Positions 9,915 to 18,748 are shown, numbered from the stretch's first letter. The stretch: DNA of 64,000 nucleotides from Actinokineospora sp. NBRC 105648 (GCF_030269645.1 NZ_BSTR01000010.1:1-64000), one strand, 5' to 3'. The notes: generated by a model from the letters alone, not told the origin. Translations and numbers: made by a program.

Positions 9915-10679
9915 ATGGGTGAGAACCTGCCCGGCGATGCCGTGGAAAATGGCAAGAAATCGCCTCGAACGCCGAAGCACTGGGAACTCAAGGAGCGGCT
10001 CGCCGAGCTGCTCCGGGTGGTCTCCCCGGGTGGCTCGCTGCCCGGGGAACGGGCCCTGGCGAGCGAGTTCGGGGTGTCCCGGACGACCGTGCGCAAGGCC
10101 CTGGCCGAGCTGACCGCCGAGGGGAGGTTGACCCGGGTGCACGGCAGCGGCACCTTCGCGGGGGAGGGCAAGCTGACCCAGCGGCTGCAGCTGTCCTCCT
10201 ACACCGAGGACATGCGCTCGCACGGGCGGCACCCGACGTCCTCGCTGCTCGACGCCCGGATCGGGGCCGCGGACCCGGAACTGGCGCTGCTGCTGGGCAT
10301 CCGCTCCGGTGACGACGTGCTGCGGCTGCGCAGGCTGCGGCGCGCCGACGGCGAGCCGATGGCCATCGAGACCTCGCGGCTGCCGCTGGCCCGGTTCCCG
10401 GGCCTGGAGCGGCACGTCGGCGACGGCTCGCTCTACGGCCTGCTCTGGGAGTACTACGGGGTGGCGCTGGGCCACGCCGAGGAGACCATCGAGACCGCGC
10501 TGGCCACCCCGGCCGAGGCGGCGCTGCTGGGCAATGAGGCGGGCGCGCTGATGCTGCTGCTCTCCCGCCATTCCTTCGACACCGAGGGCCGACCGGTGGA
10601 ATGGGTCCGCTCGGTATACCGGGGTGACCGGTACAAGTTCGTCGCCACGCTCGTTTCGCCGCAATCGGACCACCACTGA
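9915..10679 (+). CDS. dasR: GntR/HutC-family global regulator DasR
   Basis: Transcriptional repressor controlled by phosphorylated aminosugars. Residues about 15-80 form a GntR winged helix ([21 protein letters not shown]), followed by an HutC/UTRA effector domain. Long blocks match Streptomyces Das[37 protein letters not shown] and [16 protein letters not shown]. The ATG at 9915 follows AAGGAA and gives 254 residues, the usual DasR length; the longer frame from 9846 would overlap the promoter. It sits between the das operon and the GH20 gene. Three dre sites in this window are direct targets by inference. Confidence 0.95.
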   Translation: MGENLPGDAVENGKKSPRTPKHWELKERLAELLRVVSPGGSLPGERALASEFGVSRTTVRKALAELTAEGRLTRVHGSGTFAGEGKLTQRLQLSSYTEDMRSHGRHPTSSLLDARIGAADPELALLLGIRSGDDVLRLRRLRRADGEPMAIETSRLPLARFPGLERHVGDGSLYGLLWEYYGVALGHAEETIETALATPAEAALLGNEAGALMLLLSRHSFDTEGRPVEWVRSVYRGDRYKFVATLVSPQSDHH

Positions 10680-10693
10680 CGCGCAATTCCGGT

Positions 10694-10714
10694 CCGGCCC
10701 TCGGGTCGGGCCGG
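10694..10714. terminator. terminator between dasR and the GH20 gene
   Basis: A 7-bp CCGGCCC/GGGCCGG stem with a 7-base loop, extendable by attccgg...ccggaat pairs, lies 15 bases after the dasR stop. It also lies downstream of the convergent GH20 gene. Confidence 0.7.
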
Positions 10715-10777
10715 AATATCTTCGGCGGTGCTCGTGGTAGCGCGTTCCTCGCTTTCTCCGTGCGGACGTCTCGCGGG

Positions 10778-12289
10778 TCACCGGACCGGTCTGGGGCGGC
10801 CCGGCACCCCGGGTCGGAGCTGCCACGGGCGCGGTCCGGCCAGTGGCCGGTACTCCACGCCCAGCGCGTCGAGCCTGGGCAGGTGGTGGGTGGCCACCCG
10901 GTCCAGGAACTCCGCCTGGTCCCGGGGCTCACCCGGGCTCCAGACCACCTCGGCGAACGCGGCCAGCCTGGGGAAGGCGGCGTAGTCGACCCGCCGGGGG
11001 TTGTCGAGGTACTCGGTCCACAGCTGCGCCTGCGCGCCCAGCACCCGGTGGTGGGCGTGGGCGGGCAGCTCGGCCGGGACCGGCTCGTAGGCGTGCACGT
11101 CGGCCAGGGTGCGCACGAAGCCCACCGGGATCGGCTCGTCGGGGTGGTCGGCCTGCCGGTGGTCGAGGTAGACCTGCTGCTCGGGGCACATGACCACGTC
11201 GTGCCCGGCCAGCGCGGCGCGCACCCCGGCGGCCTCGCCGCGCCAGGACGCGATGACCGCGCCCGGTGGCAGGTCGCCGACGTCGAGGATCTCGTCCCAG
11301 CCGAGCACCCGGCGCCCGTGCGTGGCCAGGTGCTGGGCCAGCACGGCGATGAACCAGCCGTGCAGGCCATCCACAGAGGACAGGCCGAGCTCGACCGCGC
11401 GCCGCTTGGCCGCCGCGCTGGCGTGCCACTGCGTGGTCGGCACCTCGTCGCCGCCCAGGCACACCACCGGCGAGTCGAAGATGTCCACCACGTGGTCGAG
11501 CACCGTGCGGAAGAAGTCCACAGTGGACTCGGCGGGGCTCAGCACGTCCTCGCTGACCCCCCAGCCGTGCCAGACCTCGACCGGCTCGCCGGTGACGCCG
11601 AGCTCGGGGTAGGCCGCGATCGCCGCCTGGCAGTGCCCGGGCACGTCGATCTCGGGCACCACGGTGATGTGCCGGTCGCGGGCGTAGGCGACGATCTCGC
11701 GCAGGTCCGCGGTGGTGTAGAAGCCGCCGTGCGGGCGGTTGTCGTGGGTCGGGTCGCCGTCGGGCTGCCTGCCCACCCAGGTGCCCGCGCGCACCGCGCC
11801 GACCTCGGTGAGCCGGGGGAACGCGGGCACCTCGACCCGCCAGCCCTGGTCGTCGGTCAGGTGCAGGTGCAGCACGTTGAGCTTGTGCGCCGCGAGCAGG
11901 TCGAGCACGCGCAGCACGCCCGCCTTGGGCATGAAGTGCCGGGCCACGTCGAGCAGCACGCCGCGCCAGCCGAACCTGGGGTGGTCCTCGACCACGCCGC
12001 AGGGCAGCGTCCACGGGCCGCGGTGGATGTCCGCGGCCCGGAAGGCGTCCGGGCCGAGCAGCTGGCGCAGGGTCTGGGTGGCGTGGAACGCCCCGGCCGG
12101 GTCGTGCGCGACCGCCTCGACCCCGGTCGGCGATATGGAAAGTCGGTATCCCCCGGGGTGTGGCACGGCGACCGGGTCCAGCGCCACTGTGGACACATCC
12201 GTCGCCGCGGCGACCGAGGTCACCACGTGCTCACCGGGAGCGGGCCGCACCACCACCGGCCGGGGGAGCAGGGTGTGCAGGCCGGTCAT
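10778..12289 (-). CDS. intracellular GH20 beta-N-acetylhexosaminidase
   Basis: Exo-beta-N-acetylhexosaminidase, 503 residues, without a signal peptide, so it acts on imported oligosaccharides. Residues about 1-120 form the GH20b support domain and the rest is the catalytic barrel. Motifs are HLHLTDDQGWR and the catalytic Asp-Glu pair in CLGGDEVPTTQW, which identifies substrate-assisted catalysis with the 2-acetamido group. It stands alone downstream of the lactonase gene, 112 bases away. The 17-bp palindrome at 12318, identical in form to the one in the deaminase/kinase promoter, suggests the same IclR regulator rather than DasR controls it. Confidence 0.92.
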   Translation of the reverse strand: MTGLHTLLPRPVVVRPAPGEHVVTSVAAATDVSTVALDPVAVPHPGGYRLSISPTGVEAVAHDPAGAFHATQTLRQLLGPDAFRAADIHRGPWTLPCGVVEDHPRFGWRGVLLDVARHFMPKAGVLRVLDLLAAHKLNVLHLHLTDDQGWRVEVPAFPRLTEVGAVRAGTWVGRQPDGDPTHDNRPHGGFYTTADLREIVAYARDRHITVVPEIDVPGHCQAAIAAYPELGVTGEPVEVWHGWGVSEDVLSPAESTVDFFRTVLDHVVDIFDSPVVCLGGDEVPTTQWHASAAAKRRAVELGLSSVDGLHGWFIAVLAQHLATHGRRVLGWDEILDVGDLPPGAVIASWRGEAAGVRAALAGHDVVMCPEQQVYLDHRQADHPDEPIPVGFVRTLADVHAYEPVPAELPAHAHHRVLGAQAQLWTEYLDNPRRVDYAAFPRLAAFAEVVWSPGEPRDQAEFLDRVATHHLPRLDALGVEYRPLAGPRPWQLRPGVPGRPRPVR

Positions 12290-12317
12290 CGGATCACAGT
12301 CCTTTCCCCCATGAGGG

Positions 12318-12334
12318 TTGCGCGATATGCAACG
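12318..12334. promoter_or_regulatory. GTTGC-N7-GCAAC palindrome, probable IclR operator
   Basis: GTTGCGCGATATGCAAC lies 28 bases before the ATG of the GH20 gene. The same 17-bp pattern with identical arms occurs at 16432 in the divergent promoter near the iclR gene. Size and placement fit a dimeric IclR-family operator; binding is inferred. Confidence 0.6.
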
Positions 12335-12401
12335 TAAGTTTCACTGGCGGCAATGCAGAGGATGGTAGAACGAGGCGTGCAGCGGCACAAGCTCCCCTCC
12401 C

Positions 12402-13415
12402 TCAGGGGAAGGAGACCATCGCGGCACCCCGGACCGGGACGCTCCCGGCGACTCGGCCGAGCTCCCCGGTGGCCGGGTCCCTGGGCAGCCAGGTGACCGA
12501 GTCGGAGTGCTGGTTGGCCACGTAGAGCCAGGTCCCGTCCGGCCCCAGCGCGTGGTGGCGGGGCCACGCGCCGCCGGTCGGCGCCGACTGCAGCAGCACC
12601 GGGACACCGCTGTCGAGGCCGAGCACCGCGATCGCGTCCTCGCCCCGGTTGCTGGTGTAGAGGAAGCGGCCGTCGGGGCTCACCGAGATCTCCGCCGGGT
12701 AGGTCGGGTCCGGCGCGCCCGGGCCGACCACACCCACCGAGGGCCCCGGGTTGAGCGTGCCCGCCACCGGGTCCCAGTAGCCGGTGGTGATCTCCGGCCG
12801 GTGTTCACCGAGGACGAACACCCGCCTGCCGTCGGGGTGGAACACCAGGTGCCGCGGCCCGGTCCCCGGGGCCAGCGGCATCCGCGAGTGCTCGGTGAGC
12901 GCGCCGTCGGAGGTCACCCGGTGCACGAACACGGTGTCCACGCCCAGGTCCACCGCGAGCAGCCAGCGCCCGCTCGGGTCGCCGACCACCTGGTGGGCGT
13001 GCGGGGCCGGGCCGGGGTGCCGGAGCCCGCCCGAGCGCGGGCCGACCGAGCCGTCCGGGGACAGCGGGTGCACGCCCACGGTGCCGTCGCCGTAGTGCGC
13101 GGTGACCAGGTGGTCGCCGTGCACGGCGAGGTGCGTGGGCGCGTTGCCCAGCGACGGCTGCGACTGCCACACCGCCGGGCTGCCCGGGTCGCTGACGTCG
13201 ACGGCGGTGACCCGGCCCTCGGCCAGCTCCGCCACCGCGTAGAGGGTGGCGCCGTCGGCGGAGAAGGCCAGCGCCGAGGGCTCGCGCAGCTCCGGCAGCG
13301 CCCCGGTGACGGTGAGCGCGCCGCGCGCGACGTCCGCGAGCTCGGCCACCACCAGCCCGTCGCCGCCGATGGTCCCGATGTAGACGGTCTGGCGCGCGTT
13401 CTCGGTCGTGCTCAT
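12402..13415 (-). CDS. seven-bladed beta-propeller lactonase
   Basis: Protein of the Pgl/YbhE lactonase family (cytoplasmic seven-bladed propeller, 337 residues). Repeated blade strands are visible as AFSADGATLYAVAE, DPSGRWLLAVDLG, FHPDGRRVFVLGE, SPDGRFLYTSNRG and GPDGTWLYVANQ. Known relatives hydrolyse 6-phosphogluconolactone or other sugar lactones. The ATG overlaps the stop of the upstream D-aminoacylase-like gene (TGATG), so it is translated with it. In this operon a fitting substrate would be the 1,5-lactone of N-acetylglucosaminic acid, the first product of C1 chitin oxidation. That is inference; an ordinary 6-phosphogluconolactonase remains possible. Confidence 0.85.
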   Translation of the reverse strand: MSTTENARQTVYIGTIGGDGLVVAELADVARGALTVTGALPELREPSALAFSADGATLYAVAELAEGRVTAVDVSDPGSPAVWQSQPSLGNAPTHLAVHGDHLVTAHYGDGTVGVHPLSPDGSVGPRSGGLRHPGPAPHAHQVVGDPSGRWLLAVDLGVDTVFVHRVTSDGALTEHSRMPLAPGTGPRHLVFHPDGRRVFVLGEHRPEITTGYWDPVAGTLNPGPSVGVVGPGAPDPTYPAEISVSPDGRFLYTSNRGEDAIAVLGLDSGVPVLLQSAPTGGAWPRHHALGPDGTWLYVANQHSDSVTWLPRDPATGELGRVAGSVPVRGAAMVSFP

Positions 13416-15013
13416 CAGGCCCCCACCCGGCGGATCGAGTGGCCGGGCAGCTCGCCGGTTGGCTCCCCGTCCGAGATCACTGGCACGCCGTTGACCAGCA
13501 CGTGCGGGATCCCGGTCGCCGCTTGCCGCGGCTGGTCGTAGGTCGCCCGCTCGGCGACGGTCTCCGGGTCGAACAGCACCAGGTCGGCGGCGTGGCCGGG
13601 GCGCACCAGGCCCCGGTCGGCCAGCCGCAGCCTGCGCGCGGGGCGCCCGGTCAGGTGCGCCACGCACTCCTCCAGGCCCAGCACGCCGAGCTCGCGCACG
13701 TAGTGGCCCAGGTAGCGCGGGAAGGTGCCCCACGCGCGCGGGTGCGGGCGGTCGCCGACGAGCAGCCCGTCGCTGCCGCCGGTGTGCGCCGGGTGGGCCA
13801 TGATCGCGCGCACGTTGGCCTCGTCGCCGACGTGCATCAGGCACGAGGTGCCCAGCCGCTCGGCGAGCAGCGTGTCGGCGAACAGGTCGAACGGCGCCAC
13901 CCCGGCCGCCGCCGCCGACTCGGCGACGGACTTGCCCACCAGGTGCCGGTTCGCGGCCAGCCGCACCGCGTTGACCTCGATGGCCCGCCAGTCGACCGGC
14001 ACGCCGTGGCAACCGTCCGAACCGGACTCCTCCAGCTCGACCCGCACCCGCTCCCGGGTGTCCACATCGGACAGCCGGGCCAGGGTGGCGGCGGCACCGC
14101 CCGCCGCGGCCCAGCTCGGCAGCAGCGCGGACAGGTAGGTGGCGCCCGCCAGGTACGGGTAGCTGTCGAGGGTCACGTCCGCCCCCTGGGCCGTCGCGTC
14201 GTCGAGCAGCGCCAGCAGCTCGCCCGCGCGGCCCGCGTTGACCGGGAAGTTCATCGTCGCGTGTGCCAGGTGCAGCGGGCACCCGGTGCGCAGGCTCAAC
14301 GCCACCATCTCCTGGTACGCCTCGAGCGCCCCCGCGCCGTAGCTGCGGTGGTGCGGGCTGAAGTAGCCGTCGTGCGCCGCGACCACCTCGCACAGCGCGG
14401 TCAGCTCCCGGTCGTCGGCGTACATCCCGGGCGCGTAGGTCAGGCCAGCGGACAGCCCGACCGCGCCCTCGCGCAGCCCGGTGGCCACCACCTCGCGCAT
14501 CCGGTCCAGCTCTGCGTCGGTGGCCGGGCGGTCGTCCTGACCCAGCACCAGCATCCGGACGGTGCCGTGCGGCACCAGGTAGGCGGCGTTCACCGCCACA
14601 CCCTTGTCCAGCCTGCCCAGGTAGCAGCCCACGTCTCGCCAGTTCCAGTCGAACCCGGGCGGGTCGCCGTTCCAGCCCGCCAACTGCTCGCGCAGGACCG
14701 TCAGCGTGGTGTCGTCGACCGGGGCGTAGGACAGCCCGTCCTGGCCGAGGACCTCCAGCGTCACCCCCTGCGACACCTTCGCCAGGTGGTCCGGCTCGGC
14801 GAGCAGCCGCAGGTCGGAGTGCGAGTGCATGTCGATGAACCCGGGCGCGAGCACCAGGCCGTCGGCGTCCACGACCCGGCCGCCCGCCAGACCACCCGCG
14901 GGGTCGATCTCGGCCACACGGCCCGCGGCGACGTGCACGTCGGCCCGGTAGCCGGGGGAGCCGGTGCCGTCGACGACGGTGGCGCCCCGGTAGACGATGT
15001 CCGGGGCGGTCAT
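13415..15013 (-). CDS. N-acyl-D-amino-acid deacylase family amidohydrolase
   Basis: Zinc-dependent amidohydrolase of the D-aminoacylase family, 532 residues (normal length). Features are the metal-binding GFIDMHSHSD, the central LHLAHATMNFP, the metal-site SYPYLAG region and the C-terminal RPGHAADLVLFDPETV beta-sandwich segment. Family members release the acyl group from N-acyl-D-amino acids. Gene context (deaminase, KDG-type kinase, RidA, lactonase, chitinolytic genes) suggests the substrate is N-acetyl-D-glucosaminate, giving D-glucosaminate; a true D-aminoacylase is the alternative. It lies 54 bases downstream of the deaminase gene and overlaps the lactonase gene. Confidence 0.88.
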   Translation of the reverse strand: MTAPDIVYRGATVVDGTGSPGYRADVHVAAGRVAEIDPAGGLAGGRVVDADGLVLAPGFIDMHSHSDLRLLAEPDHLAKVSQGVTLEVLGQDGLSYAPVDDTTLTVLREQLAGWNGDPPGFDWNWRDVGCYLGRLDKGVAVNAAYLVPHGTVRMLVLGQDDRPATDAELDRMREVVATGLREGAVGLSAGLTYAPGMYADDRELTALCEVVAAHDGYFSPHHRSYGAGALEAYQEMVALSLRTGCPLHLAHATMNFPVNAGRAGELLALLDDATAQGADVTLDSYPYLAGATYLSALLPSWAAAGGAAATLARLSDVDTRERVRVELEESGSDGCHGVPVDWRAIEVNAVRLAANRHLVGKSVAESAAAAGVAPFDLFADTLLAERLGTSCLMHVGDEANVRAIMAHPAHTGGSDGLLVGDRPHPRAWGTFPRYLGHYVRELGVLGLEECVAHLTGRPARRLRLADRGLVRPGHAADLVLFDPETVAERATYDQPRQAATGIPHVLVNGVPVISDGEPTGELPGHSIRRVGA

Positions 15014-15067
15014 GTCAGGGGACCCGGTTCGGTCGGGTGATGGGAAAGCGTGTCCACGGAAGGCATG

Positions 15068-16375
15068 TCAGAAGAAGGTACGGACCAGGTCGACCACGGT
15101 CTCCCCGTCGGTCCCCGTGAGCGGGAGCAGCGGCCACTTGTCGAACACCGTGCACGGGTGCGACAGGCCCATCCCCACCCAGTCGCCGACCTGCACCCGC
15201 GAGTCCGGTGCCAGCGAGAGGAACGCGTGCTGGTCGTTGAGCGCGGTGACCGCGCAGCCCGACAGCGACCGCGTGCCGGACCCAGTGCGCAGCACCTGCG
15301 GCTCGGGCAGGTGGATGTCGTAGGGCACGTCCCGCTTGCCCACCGCCAGCAGCGCCAGCCCCGGCTCCGGCCGGGAGATCACCTGCGCCCACGCCCGCAG
15401 CGCCGAGCGCAGCGGTGGCACCCGACCCAGTCGCGGGTGGGCGCCCAGCGGGGAGATGTCGCGGTAGAAGCCGTCGTCGTGGGTGATGTAGGCACCGCTG
15501 CGCAACACCGGCAGCACCGCGACCCCGGCGGGCCACGGCGCGGTGAGGGCGTCGGCGACCACGTCGAAGAACGCGCTGCCGCCCGCGGTCACGATCACCT
15601 GGTCGGTCTCGAACCGACCGCGCAGCGCGGAGACCGCCTCGCGCAGCCTGCCCATGAACTCGGCCACCGCGGCCAGGCTCGCCGGCCCCGCGTCGTGGCC
15701 CGCCGGGCCCTCGTAGCCGCCCACGCCCGCCAGCCGCAGCGCCGGGCTGGCCGCGATCGCCTCGGCCACCGCCCGCGCGGTCGACTGGTCGCGCACACCG
15801 GTGCGCCCGCCCGGCACCCCGACCTCGACCAGCACGTCCACCGGCCGCCGGGTCCCGGCCAGGCCCGCGGTCATCAGCTCGACCCCGCGCACCGAGTCGA
15901 CCCAGCAGCTGAACTCGAACCCGGGGTCGGCGTCCAGCTCGGCCCCGAGCCAGGCCAGGCCCGCCGGGTCGAGCAGCTCGTTGGCGAAGAGCACCCGGCT
16001 CACCCCGAAGGCCCGGTAGACCCGCAGCTGGCCGACCGTGGCGGCGGTGATCGCCCACGCCCCGTGGTCGAGCTGGCGGGTGAACAGGGCGGGCGCCATC
16101 GTGGTCTTGCCGTGCGGGGCCAGCCACAGCCCGCGCTCGGCGCACCAGGCGGCCATCGTGGTCAGGTTGTGCTCGACGGCGCCGTTGTCGAGGGCGACGA
16201 TGGGACCGACGAACCCGTCGGTGAACAGGCCGGGCCGCCGGGCCAGCGCCTCGGCGACGGTGTGGCCGAAGAGCCCGTGCGGCACGGACTTGAACCGCCA
16301 GTCGAGCCGTTCCTCGGCCAGCCGGGCCACCGCCTCGCGGTCGATGCGCGCCGGAGCCGGGACAGCGAGCGTCAC
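15068..16375 (-). CDS. PLP-dependent D-amino-acid deaminase / D-threonine-aldolase-like (DSD1 family)
   Basis: Fold-type III PLP enzyme (alanine-racemase N-terminal barrel plus D-serine-dehydratase-like C-terminal domain), 435 residues. The PLP Lys is in APHGKTTMAP, and the C-terminal metal site region reads GLSHPCTVFDKW. Relatives deaminate D-serine or D-threonine, or cleave beta-hydroxy D-amino acids. D-glucosaminate is also a beta-hydroxy D-amino acid, so deamination to 2-keto-3-deoxygluconate is the context-based proposal. The start is the GTG at 16375 behind GGGAGGGG. The longer frame to 16507 would run through the operator at 16432. It is first gene of the leftward operon deaminase-deacylase-lactonase. 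Confidence 0.86.
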   Translation of the reverse strand: MTLAVPAPARIDREAVARLAEERLDWRFKSVPHGLFGHTVAEALARRPGLFTDGFVGPIVALDNGAVEHNLTTMAAWCAERGLWLAPHGKTTMAPALFTRQLDHGAWAITAATVGQLRVYRAFGVSRVLFANELLDPAGLAWLGAELDADPGFEFSCWVDSVRGVELMTAGLAGTRRPVDVLVEVGVPGGRTGVRDQSTARAVAEAIAASPALRLAGVGGYEGPAGHDAGPASLAAVAEFMGRLREAVSALRGRFETDQVIVTAGGSAFFDVVADALTAPWPAGVAVLPVLRSGAYITHDDGFYRDISPLGAHPRLGRVPPLRSALRAWAQVISRPEPGLALLAVGKRDVPYDIHLPEPQVLRTGSGTRSLSGCAVTALNDQHAFLSLAPDSRVQVGDWVGMGLSHPCTVFDKWPLLPLTGTDGETVVDLVRTFF

Positions 16376-16431
16376 CGCGTCCCCTCCCGGTCGGATCGCA
16401 CTTCTCGGCTCCATCGTGACAGACGGCCGCT

Positions 16432-16448
16432 GTTGCGTTCTCTGCAAC
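16432..16448. promoter_or_regulatory. GTTGC-N7-GCAAC palindrome in divergent promoter
   Basis: GTTGCGTTCTCTGCAAC shares arms and spacing with the site at 12318. It sits in the roughly 150-base gap between the leftward deaminase operon and the rightward kinase-iclR-ridA operon, so one bound dimer could control both directions. Confidence 0.65.
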
Positions 16449-16521
16449 GACGAGTGCGTCAGGTGATACGCAGTGTGTAGCATCTCGCGAGTGCCGGTCA
16501 ACGGCACCCGGGGCCGGGAGG

Positions 16522-17610
16522 ATGGGTGCGGTGGAGCGAGTCGAGGTGGTCGCCGCCGGTCTGGACGTGCTGTGCCTCGGCGAGTCCATGGCGCTGTTCG
16601 TGCCCGGCGAGGACGGGCCCGCCGACCGGGTGCGCACCTGGACCCGCACGGTGGGCGGCGCCGAGTCCAACGTGGCCTGCACCCTCGCGCGCCTGGGCGT
16701 GCGCGCGGGCTGGGTGAGCGCGGTCGGCGACGACCCGTTCGGCCGGGCCGTGGTGGCCGCGGTCGCCGAGGCGGGCGTGGACGTCTCCGGCGTGCGCGTG
16801 GACCCGCGCAGGCCGACCGGCCTCTACGTCAAGGAGAGCAACGCCGCGGGCAGCCCGGTCCGCTACTACCGCACCGGCTCGGCCGCCTCCGCGATGGGCC
16901 CGGCCGTGCTCGACCGGGTGGACCTCGACGGCGTGTGCTTCGTCCACGTCAGCGGCATCACCGCCGCCCTGTCCCCGGACTGCCTCGCGCTGCTGTTCGC
17001 GCTGCTCGACCTGCCCCGCGCCACCCACCAGGTGTCCTTCGACCTGAACTGGCGGCCCGCGCTGTGGACCGGCGCCGACCCGGGCGTGCTGCGCGAGCTC
17101 GCCGCGCGCGCCGACGTGGTGCTGGTCGGCTCGGACGAGGCCGAGGCCGTGTGGGGCACCGGCGCGCCCGCCGACATCCGCGCGCTGCTGCCCGGTCCCG
17201 CCACCGTGGTGGTCAAGCAGGGCGAGCTCGGCGCCACGCTCCTCGAGCGCGACCCGCTCACCGGCCGCGACCGCCCCGAGGTGTTCGAGCCCGCGCTGCG
17301 GGTGGACGTCGTCGAGCCGGTGGGCGCGGGCGACGCGTTCGCCGCCGGTTTCCTCGCCGCGACGCTGGCGGGCGCGTCCGCCTCGCGCAGGCTGCGGGCC
17401 GGTCACCTGCAGGCCGCTACCGTGCTGTGCACACACCATGACGTGGCGGTGCCCCTGCCCCGGGACCTGGTCGCCGACCTGCTCGACGCCGACCCGGCGG
17501 CCTGGGCCGCCACGCACCTGACCGCACGAGGGGTGCACCGCGAGATGACCAGCCAGGAACCGGGCACCACCCGGGAGTCGGGCCACCCGGAGATGAGCGC
17601 CCGGGAATGA
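16522..17610 (+). CDS. PfkB-family sugar kinase, 2-keto-3-deoxygluconate kinase type
   Basis: Ribokinase/PfkB-fold kinase of 362 residues. It has the N-terminal signature GGAESNVACTLARLG, the KDG-kinase-like VRYYRTGSAASAM and FDLNWRPALW, and the C-terminal anion-hole/catalytic motif GAGDAFAAGF with the catalytic Asp. The pattern fits 2-dehydro-3-deoxygluconokinase, which makes KDPG. The ATG at 16522 is almost touching GGGAGG. The in-frame GTG at 16531 has better spacing and may be the real start. It is co-transcribed with iclR (ATGA overlap). The C-terminal 50 residues are a family-atypical tail rich in Glu and Ser. Confidence 0.88.
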   Translation: MGAVERVEVVAAGLDVLCLGESMALFVPGEDGPADRVRTWTRTVGGAESNVACTLARLGVRAGWVSAVGDDPFGRAVVAAVAEAGVDVSGVRVDPRRPTGLYVKESNAAGSPVRYYRTGSAASAMGPAVLDRVDLDGVCFVHVSGITAALSPDCLALLFALLDLPRATHQVSFDLNWRPALWTGADPGVLRELAARADVVLVGSDEAEAVWGTGAPADIRALLPGPATVVVKQGELGATLLERDPLTGRDRPEVFEPALRVDVVEPVGAGDAFAAGFLAATLAGASASRRLRAGHLQAATVLCTHHDVAVPLPRDLVADLLDADPAAWAATHLTARGVHREMTSQEPGTTRESGHPEMSARE

Positions 17611-18362
17611 GCCAGAGCCTCGACCGCGCGCTGACGCTGCTCGACGCGCTCGCCGAGGGTCCGCGCACCCTCGACCAGCTCGCCGAGTCCGCGGGCGTGC
17701 ACAAGACCACCGTGCTGCGCCTGATGCGCACCCTGGAGTCGCACCGCTTCGTCCAGCGCGACGACGCCCGGCACTACCGGCTGGGCACCGCGCTGTTCGA
17801 CCTGGCCAACCGCTCGCTCGACGGCCGCGACGTGCGGCGCAGCGCCGAGCCCGCGCTGCGCGAGCTCAACGACCTGACCGGGCACACCGTGCACCTGGCC
17901 AGCTACGAGGGCGGCGAGGTCGTCTACATCGACAAGTACGAGAGCCGCCACCACGTGCGGATGTACTCCCGGATCGGCAAGCGCGCCGCGCTGCACTGCA
18001 CCGCGGTGGCCAAGGTGCTGGTCGCCGACTTCGCCGAGCCGCGCCGCCGGGAGATCGCCGAGTCGATCGACTACGTGCCGATGACCGCGAACACGATCAC
18101 CAGCGCCCCGGCCTACCTGGCCGAGCTGGCCGCGGTGGCCGAGCGCGGCTACGCGCTGGACAACTCCGAGCACGAGGACTTCATCCACTGCGTGGCCGCC
18201 CCGGTGCGCGGCCAGCGCGGCGAGGTGCTGGCCGCGGTCTCGGTGTCGGTGCCCAAGGTCCTGCTCGACTACGACGGGCTGATCGCGCTCGTGCCCGACC
18301 TGCTCCGCACGGCCCGCAAGGCGTCGCTGGCGTGCGGCTGGAACCCCGACCGAGAGGACTGA
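17607..18362 (+). CDS. IclR-family transcriptional regulator
   Basis: A 251-residue regulator. Residues 1-60 form a winged helix (LDQLAESAGVHKTTVLRLMRTL) and residues about 70-245 form an IclR effector domain with HLASYEGGEVVYIDKYES and SEHEDFIHCVAAPV. It overlaps the kinase gene by ATGA and is followed by ridA. IclR proteins commonly act on the operon they sit in. The paired GTTGC-N7-GCAAC sites at 16432 and 12318 are its likely operators. KDG or glucosaminate would be sensible effectors (inference, by analogy with the IclR protein KdgR). Confidence 0.9.
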   Translation: MSQSLDRALTLLDALAEGPRTLDQLAESAGVHKTTVLRLMRTLESHRFVQRDDARHYRLGTALFDLANRSLDGRDVRRSAEPALRELNDLTGHTVHLASYEGGEVVYIDKYESRHHVRMYSRIGKRAALHCTAVAKVLVADFAEPRRREIAESIDYVPMTANTITSAPAYLAELAAVAERGYALDNSEHEDFIHCVAAPVRGQRGEVLAAVSVSVPKVLLDYDGLIALVPDLLRTARKASLACGWNPDRED

Positions 18363-18370
18363 GAAGAACC

Positions 18371-18748
18371 ATGCCGAGGACCGCTCTCACCCCGCCCGGC
18401 AAGCCGCCCGCCGTGCCGCTGTCGCCGGGGGTGCGCAAGGGCAACATCGTGCAGGTGTCCGGTCAGGTCGCCTTCCACCCGGAGACCGGCGAGGTCGTCG
18501 GCGCCACGGTGGCCGAGCAGACCGAGCAGGTGCTGCGCAACGTCCTCGCGGTGCTGGCCGAGGCCGGTGCCACCGAGGCGGACGTGGTGATGTTCCGGGT
18601 GTTCCTGACCGACGTCGCGCACTTCGGCGAGATGAACGAGGTCTACGCGCGCTTCCTCAGCGACCCGCTGCCCGCCCGTACCACGGTCTACGTCGGGTTG
18701 CCGCCGGGACTGCTGGTGGAGATCGACGCTTTGGCCGTGCTTGACTGA
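18371..18748 (+). CDS. ridA: RidA family enamine/imine deaminase
   Basis: A 125-residue YjgF/YER057c/UK114 protein. The conserved core VSGQVAFHPETGE and the catalytic Arg in PARTTVYVG are present. RidA hydrolyses reactive enamines or imines released by PLP dehydratases. That explains its place 8 bases after iclR in the operon opposite the PLP deaminase, whose product leaves as an enamine. The ATG at 18371 follows a GAGAAG ribosome site; the longer frame from 18332 lies inside iclR. Confidence 0.92.
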   Translation: MPRTALTPPGKPPAVPLSPGVRKGNIVQVSGQVAFHPETGEVVGATVAEQTEQVLRNVLAVLAEAGATEADVVMFRVFLTDVAHFGEMNEVYARFLSDPLPARTTVYVGLPPGLLVEIDALAVLD

